Positions 55,990 to 64,000 of a stretch of DNA of 64,000 nt are shown one piece after another. This DNA comes from Nicotiana tabacum (lineage: Eukaryota; Streptophyta; Magnoliopsida; Solanales; Solanaceae), in contig NC_134081.1 of the NCBI RefSeq assembly GCF_000715075.1, forward strand, positions 111,512,289 through 111,576,288, written 5' to 3'. A program made the position numbers and the translations under genes. Position 1 is the stretch's first letter. Each line of letters begins with the position of its first letter. Below the pieces are notes generated by a model. The model was not told the DNA's origin. It worked only from the letters and a program-made list of their open reading frames with translations, and did no database searches.

Positions 55990-57150
55990 GTAAATATGAA
56001 ACGAAAAACAATGCTTCTCAAAATAGGGCATCGCGGACCGCACAAAAAAGAGTGCGGCTGCAAACTGCCCATCGCGGACCGCCTAAAAGTGAACGCGGCC
56101 GTGAAGAGGCCAGGCTCAGACTACTGGCTCTCTGAACTTGATCAACCACGGACAACACAAAATTGAGTGCGTCCGCGAAAGACTAACCGAGGACCTCATA
56201 AACGTGAACATGACCGTGAAGGCAAATGATAGAGTCTCTAAAGTTCAAACGCGCAGACCACAAAAATTTGGGTATGGCAGTGAAAGACCAATCACGGACT
56301 GTGCAAAAGTGACCGGGGCCGCGAATTCTAAACAACCATAAGTGCCTTGAAGCTAGGGTATCGCGGATCGAGTAATTTTTGGACGCGATCGCATACCCTA
56401 TCGCGGACCGCAAATAAATGACCGCGGCCGCGGAATTCAAAATAAATCGGCACTGATGAACACTTCAAACTAAGGTTTTCACTAATTACCCAACAATTGT
56501 AGCAATTAAACATACAAAGTTACTAACCCCAACCCCCATTATGCATACAAACACTACCTATATGTTATTAATCAAACATTAAGCATTAATTTGACATTTT
56601 GGCATGATTCTATCCTATCTAAAAAGAAAAAATTAAAACAAAGAGAAAAGAAAAGAAAAAGATAAAATCAAATTATTGAAATGAACATACCAGTTGTAAA
56701 ATGTGGTAGGAAATCGACAATTGATGAGAATAGGATGAGTTTGAAAGCATGTAAGAATGCACAGTGCTTTAGGTGCGTCTAAGAGGTTAGGGTTCGTAAA
56801 GTGTGAAAAGTTAAAAGAACTCATAGTTATACTCAGAACCCAGTGAACCCACCACCTTACCTGAGTGCGGCCGCGACATTATGTCACGGTCCACACTCTT
56901 TACCTTTCTGTAGATCTGCCTTAGATGCACGGGCGCGGTCCGCAAAAAACTGGTCGCGGCCGCACAATTAGTGCGGACCACAAAAATTTGAACGCGGCTG
57001 CGAACTCTGAAGGAATTTTGACAGGACAACTTCAGAGAGTTAGCATTTTGCCCATTTAAGCTACGCAACCGCGCGCATAATTGTGTGGCCGCGAAGTGCT
57101 CATGCGGTCTGCCAAATTTTGAGCGCGGACCGTGAAAGTTCACCACTTAG
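55990..57150 (-). repeat. Spacer between pol and env-position ORF, with two GCGG-N-CCGC arrays
   Basis: Non-coding. Arrays at 56030-56440 and 56860-57150 repeat GCGGACCGC and GCGGCCGC units about every 20-30 bases, with AT-rich spacers. They flank a plain A-rich stretch at 56460-56820. The position, just upstream of the env-position ORF in minus sense, is where a promoter or splice region for that ORF would be expected. Confidence 0.6.
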
Positions 57151-57328
57151 CCAAAATATTTCCTTGCCAATTACCTGCACTGCACAACCAATTCCTACAT
57201 ACACGTCACACCAAGTTAGTCCAAAATAATGTCTAATCTACAAAGAAAATCAAAAGAAAGAAAAACACATGGGTTGCCTCCCAAGAAGTGCCTGATTTAA
57301 CGTCGCGACACGATGCATGTTACCGTCA

Positions 57329-58440
57329 TCATTGGAAATGGATCAATGCCACAACGTGGCTATCATCAATCTTGCCAAGGTAGTGCTTCACTCGGTTCCC
57401 ATTGACTCTAAAGATCTCACCATTCTTATTTTTCAAATCTAGAGCACCGAAAGGAGTCACATGTACCACTTCGAAAGGACCACTCCACTTCGACTTGAGC
57501 TTTCCCGGAAACATCCGTAACCGATAGTTGAATAGAAGAACCAAGTCACCTTCCTTGAATTCTTTGTTCTGGATATACGTATCATGTAAGTACTTCATCT
57601 TGTCCTTATACAAGGACGAGCTGGAATAAGCATGGAATCGGAACTCATCAAGTTCATTTAGTTGCTCAACCCGGAGATTGGCAGCTACATCCCATTCAAG
57701 GTTCAAATTCTTCAGCGCCCACATGGCCTTGTGCTCTAATTCAACCGGAAGATGACATGCTTTCCCAAATACCAACCGGTATGAAGACATACCAATTGGA
57801 GTCTTATAAGTTGTTCTATAGGCCTATAAAGCATCGTCAAGTTTCCTTGACCAATCAGTCCAGTTTACATTGATAGATTTGGATAGAATGCTCTTGATCT
57901 CCCTGTTGGAGACTTCAACCTGTCCACTTGCCTGGGGATGATAGGGGGTTGACACCTTATGATTGATACCATACTTGGAAAGTAAAGTGTCAAAGGCTTT
58001 GTTGCAAAAATGAGAATCCACATCACTAATGATAGCCCTTAGGGTGCCGAACCTTGTGAAGATATTTTTCTTTAAGAAAGCCACCACACTCCATGCCTCA
58101 TTGTTGGGCAAAGCCACAACTTCAACCCATTTGAAAACATAATCCACAGCAACAAGAATATAAGTGTTCCCACATGAACTCACAAATGGTCCCATAAAGT
58201 CGATGCCCCACACGTCGAAAGTATCAATCTCAAGGATGGTGGTGTAAGGCATTTCATTCTTCTTGGAAATTCCACCGGCTCTTTGGCACTCATCACAACG
58301 CCTAACGAGCTCGCTAGCGTCTTTGTACAAGGTAGGCCAATAGAATCCACAGCTTAGAACCTTTGTAGCAGTTCTCGCCCCACCATGGTGACCACCATAC
58401 GGCGAGGAATGGCAAGCTTCAAGAATACTCAATTGCTCTT
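57329..58440 (-). pseudogene. Element C integrase
   Basis: Minus-strand order: HHCC zinc domain ([14 protein letters not shown] through CDECQRAG), DDE core with [19 protein letters not shown] and [13 protein letters not shown] (all three acidic residues present), then the distal part [24 protein letters not shown] and the C-terminal [25 protein letters not shown] to VKHYLG. A TAG near 57820 (for TGG) and one near 58502 (also for TGG) interrupt it. No chromodomain, as expected for Athila. Confidence 0.88.
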
Positions 58441-59370
58441 CTTCCGGAACACAACTCCAGATAGCACCATCATTGCAAATTTTGAAAAGATATGGCTCGT
58501 CCTAATAATAATCCAAGCAGTCCCATTTGAGCTTATTCCTTTGGTTAGAAGAGAGCTCATTCGGGACAATGTCGGTCACAAGAAAGTTATCCACATCGGC
58601 GAACCAAGGTATCCCAGTAAGAGACACAAAGAGGAGTTGTTCATCCGAAAATGAATCATTAATCTCGAGGCCATCATGGGGACTCCCCTCCTCTTCCAAG
58701 CGGGACAAGTGGTTCGCCACTTGATTCTCACTCCCTTTTCGGTCTATGATTTCAAGGTCAAACTCTTGTAGAAGAAGAACCCATTTCATCAACCTAGCCT
58801 TAGAGTCCTTTTTACTCATCAAATAACGAAGGGCCGCATGATCGGAATGCATAATCACTTTGGTACCCATGAGGTACGGGCAGAACTTTTCCATGATGAA
58901 GAGAATGGCTAATAGCTCTCTCTCGGTCACCGTATAGTTGACTTGGGCGTCGTTCATTTTTTTCTTGCATAATAAACCGGATTAAATATCTTGTTGATCC
59001 TTTGCCCCAATACCGCTCCTACCGCAACGTCGCTAGCATCACACATGAGCTCAAATGGTAAGCTTCAATTGGGTGCGGTAATGATGGGAGTGGTAGCCAA
59101 CCTATACTTGAGTAGCTTAAAAGCTTTCATGCAATCATCATTGAACACAAACTTGGCATCTTTTTCCAACAAGTTGCACAAGGGGTTCACCACTTTTGAG
59201 AAATCCTTGATGAACCTACGGTAAAACCCCACATGACCAAGAAAGCTCCTCACTCCCTTGACGGAATTCGGAGGAGGGAGTTTTGATATCACTTCAATTT
59301 TTGCTTTGTCCACTTCAATGCCATTCTTGGAGATCTTATGGCCGAGGACAATGCCCTCTTCGACCATAAA
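58441..59370 (-). pseudogene. Element C RNase H and RT connection
   Basis: The connection region reads VEEGIVLGHKISKNGIEVDKAKIEVI and RSFLGHVGFYRRFIKDFSKV. RNase H follows with MCDASDVAVGAVLGQR (about 59020), [37 protein letters not shown] and [11 protein letters not shown]; the Asp, Glu and Asp catalytic positions are present. Stops lie at 59368-59370 (TGA after NWEK), near 59062 (TGA for TGG) and near 58500. Confidence 0.85.
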
Positions 59371-61005
59371 GTGTCACTTCTCCCAATTAAGCACTAAGTT
59401 GGTCTCTTCACATCGGGCCAACACTTTATCAAGATTATACAAGCATTCTTCAAAGGAATCCCTCACAACACTGAAATCATCCATGAACACCTCTAGGAAG
59501 TCCTCTACCATATCCGTAAATATTGCCATCATACACCGCTGAAAAGTAGCTGGTGCATTACACAAACCAAACGGCATTCTTGAGAACACAAATGTGCCAT
59601 ACGGACAAGTGAAGGTGGTTTTCTCTTGGTCTTCAGGTGTAATGAGAATCTGGTTATATCCGAAATACCCATCCAAAAAGCAATAATAAGCACGTCCGGC
59701 AAGTCTATCCAACATTTGGTCAAGAAATGGCAATGCAAAATGGTCTTTCCGTGTCACTTTGTTCAGCTTCTTATAATCCATGCATACCCTCCAACCGGTG
59801 AGAGTTCTTGTGGGGATCAAATCTTTTCTATCATTTGTGATCACAGTCATGCCTCCCTTCTTTGGGACACATTGTACTGGCAAAGTCCATGAACTATCAG
59901 AAATGGGGTACACAACCCCTGCATCTAGCCACTTGATGATCTCTTTCTTGACTACCTCTTGCATGGCCTCGTTCAACCTCCTTTGATGTTCCACGGAGGG
60001 TTTGGCATCTTCTTCCAATATGATTTTGTGCATGCAAAAGGCGGGGCTTATACCCCGAATATCCGCCAATGTCCAACCTATTTCCTTCTTCCTTCTTTGA
60101 AGAACCGCAAGGGTAGAATCTACCTGCACGTTAGTTAAGCACGAAAAAAGTATAACGGGTAATGTGGAACAAGGGCCTAAGAACTCATACCTGAGGTGTG
60201 AAGGCAAGGGCTTCAACTCCAATATGGGTGGCTCCTCGATTGAGGGCTTTATTGGTGGAGTCTTCCGGTTCTCAAGGTCCAAGGAAAGTTTTCGGGGTCC
60301 ATATGTGTAGGATCCCATTCCTTGCAAAGCATTTGCACATTCTACCAAGCCTTCATTCTCATCCTCATCATGATTCAACAAAACAGCTTCCAAAGGGTCT
60401 TCCACATTAATCATAGCACGTGTGTCATTAACAATCACCTCAGTTACAAGATCCACAAACAAACATACTTCGTTGCTATTAGGATGCCTCATTGACTTGC
60501 ACACGTGGAACACAACCTTTTCATCACCCACCCGGAAGGTGAGCTCCCCAGCTTCCACATTAATTAAAGCCTTCCCTGTAGCTAGAAAGGGTCTCCCCAA
60601 TATGATTGGCACCTCATAGGCAACCTCACAGTTGAGTATCACAAAATCTGCGGGAAGTATGAACTTGTCGACCCGAACTAGCACATCATCAATTATCCCC
60701 AATGGCTTCTTCATTGTTCGGTCCGCCATTTGTAACCTCATGGAAGTAGGTCTTGGTTTCCCAATCCCCAATGTCTTGAACATAGAATATGGCATCAAAT
60801 TAATGCTCTCTCCCAAATCACACAAGGCTTTTGCTAAATCGGCACTACCAATAGTGCATGGAATTGTAAAGGCACTAGGATCTTCTAGCTTTGGAGCCAT
60901 GGAATGCACAATGGCACTGACTTGATGTGTCATTTTGACCGTCTCACAGTCCATTGACCTCTTCTTCGTTACCAAGCCCTTCATGAACTTGTCATATGCC
61001 AAAAT
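59371..61005 (-). pseudogene. Element C protease and reverse transcriptase (542-codon open frame)
   Basis: Protease: D62-L63-G64 in ALCDLGESINLMP, where the family usually has DLGAS, and the flap-region VPIILGRPFLATGKALI. RT: PAFCMHKIILEEDAKPSVEHQRRLN, GWRVCMDYKKLNKVTRKDHFALP, motif A YCFLDGYFGYNQI, MPFGLCNAPATFQRCM with its glycine intact, and VFMDDFSV at 506-509. All key RT residues are present in one long frame, so this is the best preserved enzyme of element C. A TAA (for CAA) at 61006-61008 separates it from the upstream part. Confidence 0.9.
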
Positions 61006-61008
61006 TTG

Positions 61009-61700
61009 TTATAGAGCTTCAACCAAAGGCAAATTTATGGACAAACTTTTCATCATATCAATGAATTTATTGAATTTGTTCTCGTTGTTTTGATTTGCAA
61101 GCCTTTGAGGATATGGTGGAGGAGGCCTTGGCAAAGAATCCTTGGCTTTGGGCACTTCTGGATCCGGTATGTCTATCACGTGTTCCCTAGACGGGTTCAC
61201 ATCATCTTGTGTCTCCTCCACTTTTTCATCAATGTCTATCCTCACTTCATCATTCACATTCTCATTATTTCTTCGATCATCCTCTTCTTGCAAAACCATA
61301 TCATCATTCACGATCTTTCTTGGATTGGAGGTATTAGCAACTCCACCTCTACTACTTCTTGTAGTCACCGCCATAGCATGGCCCATATTATTTCCACCCT
61401 TCGAGTTTACTACCGTATCACTTGGTAGTGCCCCCTTAGGGCGAGTATTCAAGGCTTGAGAAACTTGACCCATTTGGACTTCCAAGATGCGGATAGAAGT
61501 GTTGTGGGAGGCTATTTGGGCATCGGAGTCGGCGTTTCTTTCCATCATTTTCTTGAACATACTTTCTATCAGTCTCATCTCATTGTTGGAAGAACTTTTC
61601 CCTTGTGACCGATATGGAGGTGAGTTGTTGGGTTGTTGATACATCGGGGCCTTTGAAGGCCCAACCCCCGGTTCCCTTGATTATTGTTGTTCCAACCCCC
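61009..61700 (-). pseudogene. Element C Gag C-terminal / Gag-Pol linker region
   Basis: Frame 61644-61009 reads MYQQPNNSPPYRSQGK, a heptad-like SMFKKMMERNADSDAQIASHNTSIRILEVQMGQVSQALNTRP coiled coil, an acidic DIDEKVEETQDD stretch and Pro-rich PRPPPPYPQR. This layout between Gag and protease is typical of Athila. It is open until the TAA at 61006. Confidence 0.75.
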
Positions 61701-62987
61701 TTGGTTTCCATTGCCTTGGTTATTTCCTTGATTCCCCCAATTTTGATTATTGTTCCCCCAATTGTTCGGATTGTTGTTGTTGCCACTATTCCAATTCCCT
61801 TTGCCTTTGTTGCCCCAATTTTTATTGTTTCCCTATGATCTCCACTGTTATTGATTTGGAGCATTGCTTCGTTGACCTTGGTAATTGTTCACATATTGAA
61901 CCTCTTCACTTTGATCGTCATAAGAGTCATCTTGGTTGTACCCACTACCACTTTGCTCAAATTGATCCTGATTGTGTTGAACTTGTTAACCTTTTTGTCT
62001 CCTCTTGTTAACCATTACATTCACTCCTTCCATGGCATTTACTTGCTTTGGCCCCTAAACCTGCTGAAATTGTGCCTTGGCTAACCGATTCATGGTAGTT
62101 GTCAACTCTGCTATGGCTTGTCCGTGATCATGAAGTTCGTTGTGAAGGTGGATAACATTAGGGTCACCCTGAGGAATGTTGGCCCGACTTTGCCAAGATG
62201 AAGAGGTGTCCGCCATCTCATCTAATATTCCACATGCTTCTGAATATGGCGTGTTCATGAAGTTACCCCCTGCGAGCTGATTTACCACACACTGGTTAGT
62301 TGTGTTGATACCCCTATAAAAGTTTTGCTAGATCATTGCTTCAGTCATATCGTTGTTGGGGAATTCTTTGACCATTGTCCGGTACCGTTCCCAAATCTCA
62401 TGTAACAGTTCATTTGGCTCTTGTTTAAAAGCAAGGATTTCATCTCTCAATATTGCCATATGTCCCAGAGAAAAGAACTTTGCTATGAATTTCTCGGCCA
62501 ACTCATCCCAAGTGGTGATGGAATGGTTGGGTAGCCTCTCAAGACAATCCAAAGCCTTCCCTCTAAGTGAGAAAGGGAAAAGCCTTAACCTCAAAGCGTC
62601 CTCAGATACATTCGTCTCCTTGCTCCCCCAGCATGTGTCTACAAAACCTTTGAGATGCTTATATGCGTTCTGATGTGGAGATCCGATGAAGAAAGCCCTT
62701 TGTTCTAATAGAGCAAGCATGACATTGGTTATTTGAAAATTTCCCGCCCAAATCCGAGGCTGGAGAATTGCACTTGTGTAGCTTTCATTGGGCGACACCC
62801 GGTGTGCTGTCCTTGGAGGATGTGGGGGAGGGTTTGGAATGTTGTCATGAGGCGGGCAACCTCTTCTTTGTACTTGAGGTTCAAGATGAACCTCATCCAC
62901 TTCATTTTCATCTACCTCCTCCCCCTGAGGAATATGTCCGAGGACCTCGTTAAAAGCCATTTGGTACCTAAAAGCAATTGACATCAA
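61701..62987 (-). pseudogene. Element C gag
   Basis: The N-terminal part has the start region MMSIAFRYQMAFNEVLG, then the retrotransposon Gag core: HLKGFVDTCWGSKETNVSEDALRLRLFPFSLRGKALDCLERLP, ITTWDELAEKFIAKFFSLGHMAILRDEI and LHEIWERYRTMVKEFPNNDM. A TAG near 62328 follows TEAMI; the frame resumes with NFYRGINTTNQCVVNQLAGGNFMNTPYSEA. Asn/Gly/Trp-rich sequence near 61690-61860 is shifted by small indels. Gag forms the particle. Confidence 0.85.
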
Positions 62988-63059
62988 AAATTAGAAAAAT
63001 AGAAGGAAAGAAAAACAAAACACACAAATAGTTAGATATATAGCGAAGACCATCTAAGT
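62988..63059 (-). other. 5' leader of element C
   Basis: Short A-rich (minus-sense T-rich) leader between primer site and gag; nothing else is seen. Confidence 0.55.
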
Positions 63060-63076
63060 CCCCAGCAACGGCGCCA
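63060..63076 (-). other. Primer-binding site of element C (tRNA-Asp type)
   Basis: Minus sense TGGCGCCGTTGCTGGGG, five bases from the LTR, matching the tRNA-Asp 3' end pattern used by Athila elements with one difference (CCGGGG to CTGGGG). Confidence 0.88.
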
Positions 63077-63081
63077 AAAAT

Positions 63082-64000
63082 TGATCGGGTCCAAGCCTGC
63101 ACTACTATTGAGTAGCGAGGATGGTCGATGCAATTTTACCCAACAAGGTCGGGATCGAATCCACACGGAGTTAATTGATTTGGAATTAGGTTTATATCTA
63201 AGTCTAGATGCGTGTTTTATTCCTAATTACACTTCCACACATTTTTGGTTTTGATTCTACTTCAAATTCTATTCGATTATGTGCAATGATTAAAGCTAAG
63301 TACAATATTATTTATGTTGGTTTTCAAGTGTTTAAAAGTACTAGGGTAGTGACTTCCGCCTAGGTGGACATCTAACAGGTAGTAAGAATCTAGGCCAAGC
63401 TTAATTAATTTAGGGTCGTGATACATCTATCTCACCCAAGTACTCACTCTATACCTCTCGATAGTTTGAGTGATTTTTCCCAGTTTGGCTTTCTCAAGTC
63501 CAAATGGGTATTCATGCAAGTCACGTGATATTAGCTCAAGTCGAGTATTACTACCTCTAGGTTTAACCCTCTAATTGGGGCTATCAATTTCTTGAGTTCA
63601 CCCCAATTCCTTGTTAGCCTAGTTTTCCTAGACTTAATCTCTCTTTCTCAAGAAGAGACTAAGTCATAAGGGCATGAATCAGTGTTTGCAACCACTAATT
63701 CTACAATTCTAGCAAGAACTAGGCTAAATATCATTAACCCATAAACATTCAAGCCCTAAAATTTAGTACCCATTAAATATCCACCCTACGGTTGGGTCAC
63801 AATCCTAGCTATGGGTCTAGCTACTCATAGAAATAGCAGAAATCAAAGATGAAAAGAAGATAAAATTCATAATACTAGATTAAAAGATGAAAATCTAATG
63901 TTAAAAGGTGAATCTAATACCAAATTGCCCAAAAGGGAAGTTCCACCCGTCTCACGTGCTCAGCAAATACATAACATAACCTAAAAATGATAAAAAGTTC
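63082..64000 (-). repeat. 5' LTR of element C (truncated by window end)
   Basis: Starts TGATCGGGTCC and follows 50498-51415 closely for its 919 visible bases. The right boundary and TSD copy are beyond the window. Confidence 0.92.

Larger units (their letters stand above)
50498..64000 (-). mobile_element. Element C: Athila-type Ty3/gypsy element, minus strand, 5' LTR incomplete
   Basis: 3' LTR 50498-52041, polypurine tract 52042-52055, env-position ORF 53921-55928, pol and gag from 57329 to 62987, tRNA-Asp primer site 63060-63076, 5' LTR from 63082 past the window end. Gag, protease and RT sequences match the Athila pattern (DLGESINLMP protease, VFMDDFSV polymerase, SPYGGHHGG integrase). The gag-pol frame is continuous except for a handful of stops and a frameshift or two. 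The left TSD is expected to be GACCG (50493-50497). Confidence 0.92.

Overview
The window is repeat-rich plant nuclear DNA, most likely from a large, LTR-retrotransposon-dominated Solanaceae-type genome. That placement is inferred from the element families and from the shared LTR ends (TGTAATGACC or TGTGATGACC at the start, GGGTCGTGACA at the finish). I found no intact host gene, tRNA, rRNA or CRISPR array. Nearly everything is a nested stack of Ty3/gypsy retrotransposons. Most insertions could be bounded to the base by 5-bp target-site duplications (TSDs).

Layout. (1) 1-15461: element A, an old minus-strand chromovirus of the Tekay/Del type. Its 3' LTR is cut by the window start. A carries two younger insertions. 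One is a strange composite at 1263-4507 (TSD AATAC) whose two ends are inverted copies of an LTR 3' end. The other is solo LTR E at 9215-12186 (TSD CAGAC). The 5' LTR of A contains a perfect (GAT)241 tract. (2) 15462-16839: non-coding sequence with a MITE-like remnant. (3) 16840-20613: solo LTR F, 3.77 kb (TSD GTACA). (4) 20823-30980: element B, a complete but mutated plus-strand Tekay element (TSD GTTCT). (5) 31793-42229: element D, a complete, younger minus-strand Tekay element (TSD CTTTG) with long RT-RNase H and integrase reading frames. B and D both sit in one older unclassified repeat, now in three pieces. (6) 42235-49543: broken LTR pieces, MITE-like DNA, a short-repeat duplication and a LINE tail. 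(7) 49544-50497: 5' part of LTR G, interrupted by element C. (8) 50498-64000: element C, a minus-strand Athila element with a tRNA-Asp primer site, gag-pol broken by stop codons, and an env-position ORF. Its 5' LTR runs out of the window.

How the parts work. Each full element encodes Gag (particle), protease, reverse transcriptase, RNase H and integrase. In A, B and D integrase ends in a chromodomain-like tail. Every element here is disabled by nonsense, frameshift or start-codon changes, so any recent copying (D looks youngest) must have preceded the damage or been done in trans.

Most interesting signals. The Tekay-type LTRs, although very different in sequence, share a hidden architecture: (a) an array of CpG-rich motifs of the form CGC-N4-GCG, with the four-base core differing by family; (b) a consensus splice donor AG|GTAAGT, a branch-like CTTAC box and a T-rich tract ending TGCAG, which together predict an intron in the transcribed leader; (c) inside that intron a hairpin with a fixed loop (GAGGTGACGAG) on stems that change sequence but keep pairing. 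These, and the doubly U5-ended insertion, deserve checking first.
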